Positions 36,146 to 43,689 of a DNA stretch of 64,000 nt are shown in pieces. The position numbers and the translations under genes were made by a program. The notes beneath the pieces were generated by a model. That model did not search any database. It was not told the DNA's origin and saw only the letters and a program-made list of their open reading frames with translations. The DNA comes from Streptomyces turgidiscabies Car8 (GTDB lineage: Bacteria > Actinomycetota > Actinomycetes > Streptomycetales > Streptomycetaceae): NCBI RefSeq assembly GCF_000331005.1, contig NZ_AEJB01000361.1, positions 186,001-250,000 of the forward strand. The letters run 5' to 3'. How positions within the stretch are numbered: the stretch's first letter is position 1; the number at the start of each line of letters is the position of its first letter.

Positions 36146-36592
36146 TCATGACGGGCCTCCTTCCGGATCTGCGAATTCCGTGATCCGATCGAGCAGGCCA
36201 CCGATGAGGCTCCAGAGCTCGTCGTCGTTCTCGTGCTCGGCCAGCCACTCGGCCGCCCGTAGCGACTCGTCGTCTTCACGGTCGCGCAGCGCGTCGGCGA
36301 GGGCCCGCGGTACTGCGTTGTCCCAGACAGCAGGCACAGCCCCGTCGACGATGTCGATGGCGCTGCGGACGTGTTGCTTGCGCTCAAGCAAGTCCGCGCG
36401 CTGGGCGCTGCGTTCCTCGAAGCGGGCGAGGTGCGCCGCGCAGCAACTGTCGAGCGGTCCGGGCTCTTCGGTGTCCCGGTAGGAGCTGAGGTACCGGTCG
36501 GTCTCGGCGGATTTGTCGTACAACGCGTCGATGGTGACGCTCTGCTGGCGTTCGGTCAGCTCGATGCTGATGGTGGGTTCGGTGGCCGTCAT
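36146..36592 (-). CDS. hypothetical helical acidic protein, 148 aa
   Basis: Helical (QQSVTIDALYDKSAETDRYL, RAADLAERKQ-like heptads around 60-75) with an acidic C-terminal half (AEWLAEHENDDELWSLIGGL). ATGA overlap with the glutaredoxin-like gene. No family recognised. Confidence 0.55.
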   Translation of the reverse strand: MTATEPTISIELTERQQSVTIDALYDKSAETDRYLSSYRDTEEPGPLDSCCAAHLARFEERSAQRADLLERKQHVRSAIDIVDGAVPAVWDNAVPRALADALRDREDDESLRAAEWLAEHENDDELWSLIGGLLDRITEFADPEGGPS

Positions 36593-36924
36593 CGCGAAGC
36601 CTCTTTGTGATCGGACGCCACGCCCTCGGCACAGAGCCTGACGAGGGCCATGAGCATGTCCATGCGGTGCCCGCCCCAGTGGACGGTCCGCTGACCCTCC
36701 AACTTGACGGTGATCACCGGGGTCTGCTGGCAGCCGAGCTTCTCAGTGACGTGGCGGTGGTTCTCGTCGCCCGGCTCAAGGTCGATCTTCGTGTAGGCGA
36801 TGCCTTTGCGCTCGAAGAGCTGTATGGCCTTGTCGAAGTTTGGGCAGTCCCGCGGGCCGTAGATCGTGATCGTCGGCAGAACACGCGCCGTCTGCGGGAG
36901 GTCCATGCTGTTGACGGTGGGCAT
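36589..36924 (-). CDS. glutaredoxin/NrdH-like protein lacking the second active-site Cys, 111 aa
   Basis: The fold pattern matches NrdH/glutaredoxin: TITIYGPRDCPNFDKAIQLF, RKGIAYTKIDLEPGDENHRH, TEKLGCQQTPVITV. The active site is CPNF instead of CPxC, so disulfide exchange by the usual two-Cys route is not expected. It could use a one-Cys mechanism. NrdH-type proteins normally reduce ribonucleotide reductase. No nrd gene is visible here. ATG at 36924. Confidence 0.75.
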   Translation of the reverse strand: MPTVNSMDLPQTARVLPTITIYGPRDCPNFDKAIQLFERKGIAYTKIDLEPGDENHRHVTEKLGCQQTPVITVKLEGQRTVHWGGHRMDMLMALVRLCAEGVASDHKEASR

Positions 36925-36982
36925 GCGGATGCCTTTCTGGCTCGTGGGAGGGACTGCGGCTGTGTGGAGGCACGGTGCGCAG

Positions 36983-37573
36983 CTAGGGCGCGACGACGGT
37001 GACGCCCTCGTCGAGCACAGCGCGGATCTCGTTGATGCGCTGCCGGTCGATCTCCGTCGTCGGCTCAGCGGGAGAATCGGCAGCGTGCCGCTGCACATGA
37101 GTGCGCTGGGCGGAGGTTCCCCTCTTCTTCGGTGGCACGCCGGCGTCCATCGAGATGGTGACGGCGCGTGCAGTGCCGCCGCTGCCGTCGGCCATGTCAG
37201 GGACCAGCTCACAGAAGTAGTGGCCGGCTTCGATGTCGAGTGCTTCGTCGAACTTCCACCCGGTGATGTATGCGGTTCCGTTGGAGTTGAGCCCACGGAC
37301 TTCGTAGACGTGCTCGCCGGTCTCGTCGTCGGCGCAACGCTGCAGCATGAGCTTGCGGGCATCCCGGTCCACAAGGACGATGAGCTTCATCTTTGGCATG
37401 TTGCCCGGCCAGCGAGCACCGGCGTCGCCGGGCGTGGGACGGAGCCAGTCCCGCGTGCCCGCGGACAGGGTGATCTGCGAGCGTCCGTTCTCGCTGTGGA
37501 GCACGGTGAGCTTCGCTGGTCGCTGCTTGCGCCGCGACTGGCGCAGGTCAGGGCGATAGATCTCGAAGGGCAT
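36983..37573 (-). CDS. hypothetical protein, 196 aa
   Basis: Basic N-terminus (DLRQSRRKQRPAKLTVLHSE), then a beta-rich middle (KLMLQRCADDETGEHVYEVR, WKFDEALDIEAGHYFCELV), then a polar C-terminus. Could bind DNA, but no motif proves it. Confidence 0.55.
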   Translation of the reverse strand: MPFEIYRPDLRQSRRKQRPAKLTVLHSENGRSQITLSAGTRDWLRPTPGDAGARWPGNMPKMKLIVLVDRDARKLMLQRCADDETGEHVYEVRGLNSNGTAYITGWKFDEALDIEAGHYFCELVPDMADGSGGTARAVTISMDAGVPPKKRGTSAQRTHVQRHAADSPAEPTTEIDRQRINEIRAVLDEGVTVVAP

Positions 37574-37616
37574 GATTGCGCTCCTTCCAGAGGCCGGTCA
37601 GGAGGGTGTGCCTGGG

Positions 37617-37751
37617 TCAGCCGGCGAGGTGGTGGCTCAGACGCGCGATGTAGTCGGCATAGCCCTGCGCGACGGCGAAGCCGCTCGTCTTGGTCGCCAG
37701 CCGGTCTTCCCACGAGGCGTAGGTCTGGCGGGTGGTGTTGTAGGCCTGCAT
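37617..37751 (-). CDS. small protein, 44 aa
   Basis: ATG 37751 to TGA 37617-37619. Begins MQAYNTTRQTYASWEDRLAT and continues FAVAQGYADYIARLSHHLAG. Convincing codon bias for its size; no family recognised. Confidence 0.55.
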   Translation of the reverse strand: MQAYNTTRQTYASWEDRLATKTSGFAVAQGYADYIARLSHHLAG

Positions 37752-37946
37752 CAGCGAGCCTCCTTGGTGTCTGGTTGGCGGCCGATGCGTGTCCCAGCTG
37801 GTGCACTGAGGGGCCTCATCGGTGTCTTGCCCGGGGCATCGGCGATCAGCGTCGCCCTCCCGTCTGGCCGGTGGCTGCGACGCGTCTTGCTCGGTGCATC
37901 ACCGGGACTCGGAAACGCCACTGACGAGACGTCGATGGACAAGAAG

Positions 37947-37982
37947 GGAACGGGCCGGGTGCACGAACACCCGGCCCGTTCC
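37947..37982 (-). terminator. 15-bp terminator hairpin
   Basis: Perfect stem (37947-37961 with 37968-37982) and a 6-nt loop, downstream of the 38.1-38.7 kb genes on the minus strand. Confidence 0.8.
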
Positions 37983-38000
37983 GGTATCGATCCCGCACCC

Positions 38001-38046
38001 GGGTCGGCTATGCCGACCCAGACCCCCGAGGCCAGCGCCCGTAGGG
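38001..38046. repeat. two further palindromes
   Basis: 8-bp stem 38001-38008 with 38012-38019 (TAT loop; its centre GTCGGCTATGCCGAC recurs at 60630-60644) and a GCGCCC/GGGCGC palindrome near 38036-38050. Confidence 0.6.
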
Positions 38047-38070
38047 CGCGAAACCTAGGGGGACACGCTG

Positions 38071-38130
38071 TCACCCATCGGAACGTGACGCGAAGTGCTT
38101 GTTCCACCGGAGGGCGGTGATCTTCTTCAT
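38071..38130 (-). CDS. possible tiny peptide, 19 aa
   Basis: ATG 38130 preceded by AAGAGGA about 10 nt upstream; reads MKKITALRWNKHFASRSDG. Too short to be sure; it could be a leader peptide. Confidence 0.3.
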   Translation of the reverse strand: MKKITALRWNKHFASRSDG

Positions 38131-38311
38131 GAGGGAGTCCTCTTCTTGATCATGCGTGTTCGGTGTGCGGTCGCCGCAGTGACCGCCCGGCTGTGGGATC
38201 ACAACCGGGCCGTCGTCGGATGGGTACGGGTTAGCCGGTAAAGGGCAGCGGGGTACGGGGACGGCCTCGGGCCGGGACGGGTGTCCGGGCGCGGGGCCGT
38301 GGCGGAGCTGT

Positions 38312-38662
38312 TCAGTGGATCGAAGCGACTGAGGGGTATGCCTTGAGGTCTTGTGTGAGTGCCGCAGCAGTGACGAGGTCCGCCGGGCGGCGGCCCGTGA
38401 TCCCTACGTGAAGCACCACCTTCGGGGGCTCGTGTTGGGCGGTCGATACGTGGTAGCGCCTGCTTCGCACCTGGAAGTGGTAGCTGCCGAGGCAGATCAC
38501 ATCGCTGTCCTGCGGTAGCGGTGCTCCGAGGAGATCGAGCTCGAAGGTTACGTAGGTCGGGTCCTCCGGCTCCTGCTCGCCACGCAGCCGAACGACGACG
38601 CGTACAACGTCTATGGTGTGCTCCTGGTCACGGGTGCTGGTGGTACTCGGGGGCTGGGGCAT
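38312..38662 (-). CDS. hypothetical protein, 116 aa
   Basis: Compact beta-rich protein (IDVVRVVVRLRGEQEPEDPT, YVTFELDLLGAPL, VICLGSYHFQVRSRRY). ATG at 38662. No family recognised. It is the last gene before the SNF2-type helicase gene, reading along the plus strand. Confidence 0.55.
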   Translation of the reverse strand: MPQPPSTTSTRDQEHTIDVVRVVVRLRGEQEPEDPTYVTFELDLLGAPLPQDSDVICLGSYHFQVRSRRYHVSTAQHEPPKVVLHVGITGRRPADLVTAAALTQDLKAYPSVASIH

Positions 38663-38728
38663 GTCGGTCCCTTCGGATGCCGGGTGGGGGCCGCCGGGAG
38701 CGGGGCCGTCGTCGGATGGGTACGGGTA

Positions 38729-40597
38729 TCAGACCCGCTCGGAAGCCCAGAGGTCGTTGAGGTCCTCGCGGATCTCTTCTTCCAGGGCGGCGAGGAGTGC
38801 CTGCTCGGCGTTGAAGTCCCCGGACACGGCCTGGATGAGGTCGTCCTGGACCTGCTGCTTGCCGGCGAGCACCGAGGGCATCCGCTCGTCCTGCGTTCCC
38901 TTGGCGATGAGCCGGTGGATGATCACTGGCCGCTGCTGGCCGGGGCGGTGCAGCCGACCGTTCGTCTGCATGTAGTGCTCGAGCGAGAACGGCAGCGTGT
39001 ACCAGATCATTGTCGAGCCGCCGTGCTGCAGGTTCAGGCCGTGCCCCGCGGCGGCGGGGTGGAGCAGCATCACCGGGATCTGCTTGGCGTTCCACCGGCG
39101 GACCATGTCGCGCGAGCCGTCGAAGGCCTGCGCGTCGATGCCGACCTTCCGGAGCCTCGTAAGCAGCTGCTCCTTGTCCGACTTGAAGTGATAGGCGATG
39201 AGCACGGGCTCGCCGCCATTGTTGCGCACGAGGTACTCGGCCATCTCGAGCTTCTTGTCGTGGATGACCTCGTACCGGCCCTTCGTGGCCGGGTCGTCGG
39301 GATCCGCAGTGTAGAGCGTGCCCGAAGCGAACTGCATGAGCTTGCTGGTAAGCACCGCCTGATTCTCGGCGATGATCGACTCGACGCTCTGTGTCACCTT
39401 TCCGTCGTCGTCGGTGTAGGTCCGCACGATGTCCAGGACCAGGTCACGCTTGAATTCCTTGTAAGCCTGAAGCAGGTCAGGCGGGAGCGTGACGTTGACG
39501 TCCTGGATGGTGAGCGATGGCAAGATCAGTGTGGTGTTCTGCGCGCTCATCACCAGGTGCGAGATGGCCTGATGGATCTCGGCCTCGGCGTTCGCCGTGG
39601 GGATCCACTTCGCCGGCGTCGTCGTACCGGGAACCATCTTCGGGACGAACCACCGGTTGCGGAACTGGGTGATATCCCGGCCGAGCGCTTGGCCTTGGTC
39701 GAGCAGGTAAATCTGGCTCCACAGGTCGTGGAGACCATTCGGGCTCGGTGTTCCCGTCAGCTCGATGAGCCGGGTCATGGCCGGCCGCACCGTTGCCAGG
39801 GCCAGGAAGCGCTGCGAGTTGTGCGACTTGAAACCCTGGGACTCGTCGATGATGACCGTCTGGAAGGGCCAGATGATGGTGTTCTGGCCGTTGATGTTCT
39901 GGACCGGCAGCTGGTCGACCAGACCGAAGCGGCACTGAGCGCAGCCTGCGCCGGAACAGGTTCGGCAGTCATAGGCTTCCCACGCCACCAGGGCCGACTT
40001 GAGCAACTCCTGAATCCAGGCGCGGATCTTGGCCTTGGCGGGGACCCGGTTGTTGGCGTTGCCGGCGACCAGAGCACGGTATTCGTCGATCAGCTCGTCT
40101 CGGCCCAGTGGCCCCCGTGCCTGGAGCAGACCCAGGATCGCCGTCGCCTCCGGTGAGACGGTCGGGGCAGGCACTGCGCCTGGCACTGGCGTGATCAGCT
40201 TCGTCTCCTGGGACGGCTGAGTCAGCAGCTCCTGGTTGATGAAGTACATCGTCGGCGGATCTGTCGCGACTTCCTGGAAGCGCTTCAGGCGCTTGGCCTT
40301 GGAGAGCTTCCTGTCGTTCTCGTCGACGATGAGCGACTTCGTCCGGATGGGGAAGCCCCACTTCTCGATCTCGTCGATCCAGGTGGAGCGGGCGATCGCC
40401 ACGGGCGCTATGACGAGGATGTGACCCATCGGGCGGATCGTCTGTAGTACCGCGAGGGTGCTGAGCGTCTTCATGCCACCTACGGGGACCCATGCACCTG
40501 CGAAAGGGTGGTCAACGAGGAAGTCGTGGATCTGCTGCTGATGCGGCATCAGCGAGATCGGGGACGGAGCAGTAGCCGTAGTCATGTCGCTGGTCAT
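38729..40597 (-). CDS. SNF2-type SF2 helicase/translocase, 622 aa
   Basis: ATPase motor with motif I VPVGGMKT (38-44; a degenerate GxGKT with the Lys kept), motif Ia LVIAPVAIARSTW, motif II VIIDESQ (Asp 251), motif III LTGTPSPN, and motif VI QTNGRLHRPGQQ. A Cys4 insertion (C211, C214, C219, C222) precedes motif II and probably binds zinc. Phage homologues of this type are common in replication modules and are thought to move along DNA or displace proteins. It is likely a replication or repair helper for the family-B polymerase. Confidence 0.85.
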   Translation of the reverse strand: MTSDMTTATAPSPISLMPHQQQIHDFLVDHPFAGAWVPVGGMKTLSTLAVLQTIRPMGHILVIAPVAIARSTWIDEIEKWGFPIRTKSLIVDENDRKLSKAKRLKRFQEVATDPPTMYFINQELLTQPSQETKLITPVPGAVPAPTVSPEATAILGLLQARGPLGRDELIDEYRALVAGNANNRVPAKAKIRAWIQELLKSALVAWEAYDCRTCSGAGCAQCRFGLVDQLPVQNINGQNTIIWPFQTVIIDESQGFKSHNSQRFLALATVRPAMTRLIELTGTPSPNGLHDLWSQIYLLDQGQALGRDITQFRNRWFVPKMVPGTTTPAKWIPTANAEAEIHQAISHLVMSAQNTTLILPSLTIQDVNVTLPPDLLQAYKEFKRDLVLDIVRTYTDDDGKVTQSVESIIAENQAVLTSKLMQFASGTLYTADPDDPATKGRYEVIHDKKLEMAEYLVRNNGGEPVLIAYHFKSDKEQLLTRLRKVGIDAQAFDGSRDMVRRWNAKQIPVMLLHPAAAGHGLNLQHGGSTMIWYTLPFSLEHYMQTNGRLHRPGQQRPVIIHRLIAKGTQDERMPSVLAGKQQVQDDLIQAVSGDFNAEQALLAALEEEIREDLNDLWASERV

Positions 40598-40618
40598 CCC
40601 TTCTCTTCGAGTGAGTGG

Positions 40619-40768
40619 TCAGGCATGGAAGGCCTCTTGAATAGGGGCGAGTCGGGGATGGGCCTCGTCGGCTCTCTGTTTTTGCTGCGCGACCTCGGTC
40701 TCCAGCTCGGCGACCCTCGCTTCGAGCTGCGTGACGCGCGTTGCTCCAGGGGGCGGTCGAGGACGCCG
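40619..40768 (-). other. in-frame coiled-coil extension after a TGA
   Basis: 49 codons in the same frame as the preceding gene, with no ATG or GTG, reading RRPRPPPGATRVTQLEARVA and then ELETEVAQQKQRADEA. Stop TGA at 40619-40621. The regular heptads show it is real coding sequence. The stop TGA-C context is one of the leakier stops. Confidence 0.55.
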
Positions 40769-41983
40769 TCAGGCGCGGGTGCGGGCGGTGGCCTGCCGGG
40801 CGCGGAAGGTGTTGATGAGTGCTGCTGCGGCGCCCTCGGGGGAGTGGTAGGGGTCGGTGATGCCGGGTCCGGTCCAGCGGCCGTTCTCCGTGTACCGGAT
40901 CGGTCCGGTCTCGGTGTCGTCGACGCGGACCGAGCGGGTGCCGGCGTCGGTCTCGCGGCCCAGCTCGGCGTCCTGGAGGGCGCTGAGGATCGTGCGGACG
41001 CTGCCGTGGCGGCCGGCGTCCTCGAGCAGGAGCGCCGTGGACTCCAGCCGAGCACTGGTGTCGGTGGCGATGGCGGACAGTTCCTGGGCGAGAGCGCGGA
41101 CTTCAGGCGCGGTATCGGGGGCGGAGGCTTCGACGCTGCGGGCCGCGGTGGCCAGTTCGTCCAGGGCGGAGGCGGCCGCTCGGCAGTCGGCCCGGTTCTT
41201 CGCGCAGGGGCCGCTGGGCAGCTGGGCCGCCGCTGCGTCGAGGGCGGCGAGCGCGTGGAGGGTGTCATCAGGCAGGGAGGCCAGGGTGCGGGTGCCGGAC
41301 TGGACGTCGCGGTAGGTGCGGAAGGCGGTGGCGAGGGCCTGGTCGGCGGCGTGGGGGTCGGGGAAGGGGCCGTCGAGGTCGGAGGGCGGCTTCGACGCGG
41401 TGGCGCCGAGGCGGGCGGTGGCCAGTTCGGTGAAGGCCAGCAGGCGGGCGAGGGGGAAGGCCATCCATTCACGTTCGTCGCCGGTGGCGTCGGAGAGCAG
41501 GGCCCGGGCGGGTTCACGGACCTGGTCCAGGAGGCGGACGACGCGCAGGCATCCGCCGCGGGTACCGGACGCGTCGTGCTCCCGCACGATGGCCTCCAGG
41601 CCGTCGAGGATCGCGGCCACGTGCGGCTGGCGCAGGGCGTGGAAGAAGTAGGCGCGGGCGGCGGAGTCGACGATCTCCTGGCGCTGGAGCGGAATGGGGG
41701 AGAGCGCGGCCCGGGCCTCGGAGACACTGGAGTACGGCTGGTGCTCTGCGTCGGCCGTGGCGTGCAGGGCGATATGGAAGACCCCGACGTCCTCGGCCGC
41801 CCGCGGAGCGTCCGTGCGCCGGGGGCCGACATCCGTTCCGACGCGGCCGCGGTAGGCGCCGCCGGCGGCGTCGACCTGGCCCACGACTACGTCGTTGGCG
41901 TCGACGACTTCGGCCGATGCGGAGCCGTCGGCGGGCGGGCGCAGCCGGAATGCCGGGAACGCCTGCAGGACCGGGCTGTTCAT
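40769..41983 (-). CDS. large hypothetical protein, 404 aa as read
   Basis: ATG at 41983. The central part is Ala-rich helical (LLAFTELATARLGATASKPP) and the C-terminus reads YTENGRWTGPGITDPYHSPE, common in actinobacterial phage or plasmid proteins. The gene ends at a TGA (40769-40771), after which the same frame continues as a coiled coil for 49 more codons. So the true protein may be 454 residues. No family recognised. Confidence 0.65.
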   Translation of the reverse strand: MNSPVLQAFPAFRLRPPADGSASAEVVDANDVVVGQVDAAGGAYRGRVGTDVGPRRTDAPRAAEDVGVFHIALHATADAEHQPYSSVSEARAALSPIPLQRQEIVDSAARAYFFHALRQPHVAAILDGLEAIVREHDASGTRGGCLRVVRLLDQVREPARALLSDATGDEREWMAFPLARLLAFTELATARLGATASKPPSDLDGPFPDPHAADQALATAFRTYRDVQSGTRTLASLPDDTLHALAALDAAAAQLPSGPCAKNRADCRAAASALDELATAARSVEASAPDTAPEVRALAQELSAIATDTSARLESTALLLEDAGRHGSVRTILSALQDAELGRETDAGTRSVRVDDTETGPIRYTENGRWTGPGITDPYHSPEGAAAALINTFRARQATARTRA

Positions 41984-42050
41984 GGGTCTCCTCTGGTGGT
42001 GGAAGTCGGGCCGGCGCGGGCGGGTGCGCCGACCCGGGGCGAGCGGATGG

Positions 42051-42209
42051 TCAGTTCGAAGTGCTCAGGGCGGGAAGGTTGCGGACCCGCGGGTCGGGCC
42101 CGAGGGCTTCGCGCACGCGTTGCAGCACTGCCACCGGGTCGTCAGGCTGCTCGACTGCGCCAACCTGTCCGTCCTGCTCGTTCAGTGCGGTGTTGATGAC
42201 GGTGGGGTT
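42051..42209 (-). other. in-frame coding extension after a TAG
   Basis: 52 codons in the frame of the preceding gene: NPTVINTALNEQDGQVGAVE, then DDPVAVLQRVREALGPDPRV. Clear protein-like codon use with no start in its first 25 codons. The stop before it may be a nonsense mutation, a sequencing error or a readthrough site. Confidence 0.5.
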
Positions 42210-42593
42210 CTACTGCCGCACCTTGTTGCGGGCGTCCTTGTCAGCCTGGTGATGCTGGTCGCTGAGCTGCTGGACGTGGCTGAGGTCGCCTCGGCGGGCG
42301 GCGGCACGCACGTTGAGGGCGAGGGCGCGTAGCAGTTCGAGTTCGCCGACGTAGGCCTCGTCGTCTGGCGTCTGGTAGTCGGCGATCTCCTCGAGCTGGG
42401 TGATCGCGTCGTTCCAGCCAGTGCCGTACCAGATGGGTCCGGTGAGGGCGGTACAGGTGACCGGGATGGCACGGAGTCGGCCGATGCACTTCTGGATGAC
42501 CTCAGTGCGGTACCCATCCAGCAGTTCGACGATCTCTGCGTCGGCAGTGGCGAGCACTCCGGGGTGATTGATGATCCGATCGCGAGTGCTCAT
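42210..42593 (-). CDS. hypothetical helical protein, 127 aa as read
   Basis: ATG 42593, coupled (ATGA) to the upstream gene. Begins MSTRDRIINHPGVLATADAE; helical throughout (ELELLRALALNVRAAARRGD). It ends at TAG, beyond which the frame stays open for 52 residues. No family recognised. Confidence 0.6.
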   Translation of the reverse strand: MSTRDRIINHPGVLATADAEIVELLDGYRTEVIQKCIGRLRAIPVTCTALTGPIWYGTGWNDAITQLEEIADYQTPDDEAYVGELELLRALALNVRAAARRGDLSHVQQLSDQHHQADKDARNKVRQ

Positions 42594-42883
42594 GCGGCAC
42601 GCCCCGAGCAGCGGGCCGTGCGCCGGTTGGCGTCGTGGACGCTGCACCTCTCGCGGCCCTGCTTGCGGGCCCACCACGTCTGCGCGACGTCCGTCTGCGC
42701 GTTGATCTGCGCCATGTGCCCATTTACCAGGCCGATCACGGTGGTGGCGTAACCGACGACGTACAGGCTGATGAAGACGGTGTCGGGCTCGCGCAGCATC
42801 CCGGAGGAGAACTCGTCGCGCTGGCCGGAGTCTTTGGTCTCATAATGCGGTTGCCGGGCCGCGGCTATGTATGTGTGGGTCAT
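42590..42883 (-). CDS. hypothetical protein with one possible membrane segment, 97 aa
   Basis: ATG 42883 (GGGAG upstream). A short hydrophobic stretch VFISLYVVGYATTVIGLV lies in the middle. Coupled at both ends by 4-nt overlaps. No family recognised. Confidence 0.55.
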   Translation of the reverse strand: MTHTYIAAARQPHYETKDSGQRDEFSSGMLREPDTVFISLYVVGYATTVIGLVNGHMAQINAQTDVAQTWWARKQGRERCSVHDANRRTARCSGRAA

Positions 42884-43194
42884 GGTGCTGCTCCCTGTTG
42901 GTCGGATGAGGTCTTGAGGAGGTGCGCGATGAAGACGTCGACGCTCGCCTTGTCGTCGACGACGTGAACCTCGGCGCCGTGGCGGCGCAGCTTGGCGTGC
43001 GTGAGCTGTTGCAGCTTCCGCAGCTGGCCGCCGGGGCGTTTGACCTCGACGAACACGGTGCCGCGGGGGGCGACGACGATCCGGTCGGGCACTCCCCCGC
43101 GGGCTGGTGAGACGAATTTCAGGCACAGGAAGCCGTGCGCCCGGCACTGGCTGAGGAGATAGTCCTCGATGGTGCTCTCTCGCGTGCGAGCCAT
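42880..43194 (-). CDS. VRR-NUC domain nuclease, 104 aa
   Basis: A single VRR-NUC (PD-(D/E)xK) domain with FVSPARGGVPDRIVVAPRGT followed by VFVEVKRPGGQLRKLQQ; the Asp and the EVK triad are intact. These stand-alone phage/plasmid nucleases cut branched or recombination intermediates. It is encoded beside the polymerase and helicase genes, which fits DNA processing during replication. Coupled by ATGA to its neighbours. Confidence 0.85.
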   Translation of the reverse strand: MARTRESTIEDYLLSQCRAHGFLCLKFVSPARGGVPDRIVVAPRGTVFVEVKRPGGQLRKLQQLTHAKLRRHGAEVHVVDDKASVDVFIAHLLKTSSDQQGAAP

Positions 43195-43511
43195 CAGCGC
43201 TGTGCCGTCTCGTCCGAGGAGACCGTCGGCACGCCGTACTTCAGCTCACTGGGATCGACGAGGCGGAAGCCCGAGGAGTGCTTGTGCATCCGGGAGACGC
43301 TGATGGTCGAGCGCCTCGTGCCGTAGTGGGCCCGGACCCGGGCCCTGCCGTTTTTGACGAACTCGACGACGACGCGGCGCTGGTTCTGCCGGGTGTCGAG
43401 GTCCTCCCAGATCTGACCCGGGCAGACCAGGATGCCCTCGCGGGTCGTGTTCTTTTCCTGCTGGACCTGGGCGTCGTCGTCCTCGGCGGAGGTGTCGGTC
43501 GCGGCACTCAC
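43194..43511 (-). CDS. hypothetical protein, 105 aa
   Basis: GTG at 43511 overlapping the stop of a 25-residue upstream frame (GTGA). Central segment GQIWEDLDTRQNQRRVVVEF and a basic patch (RARVRAHYGTRRSTISVSRM) suggest a small beta-barrel, possibly nucleic-acid binding. No family recognised. Confidence 0.6.
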   Translation of the reverse strand: MSAATDTSAEDDDAQVQQEKNTTREGILVCPGQIWEDLDTRQNQRRVVVEFVKNGRARVRAHYGTRRSTISVSRMHKHSSGFRLVDPSELKYGVPTVSSDETAQR

Positions 43512-43585
43512 AACTCGTCGCCCCCCTCAACGGTGCGGACGGGAAGTGTGGTCTGGAACATGACGTTCCTCGATTCTCTTGCCAT
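43508..43585 (-). CDS. tiny peptide, 25 aa
   Basis: ATG 43585 to TGA 43508-43510, overlapping the next start. Reads MARESRNVMFQTTLPVRTVE and GGDEL. Could be a leader peptide or chance. Confidence 0.3.
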   Translation of the reverse strand: MARESRNVMFQTTLPVRTVEGGDEL

Positions 43586-43689
43586 GGCGAGCAAGACTCG
43601 CCTTCATCCGAAATTCGAATCGGGCCCCGAGCAGCGTCGTGTCGGCACGGCCCGGCACCCTGCGGTCCGATGGTGGAGCGGGGAGCTGA

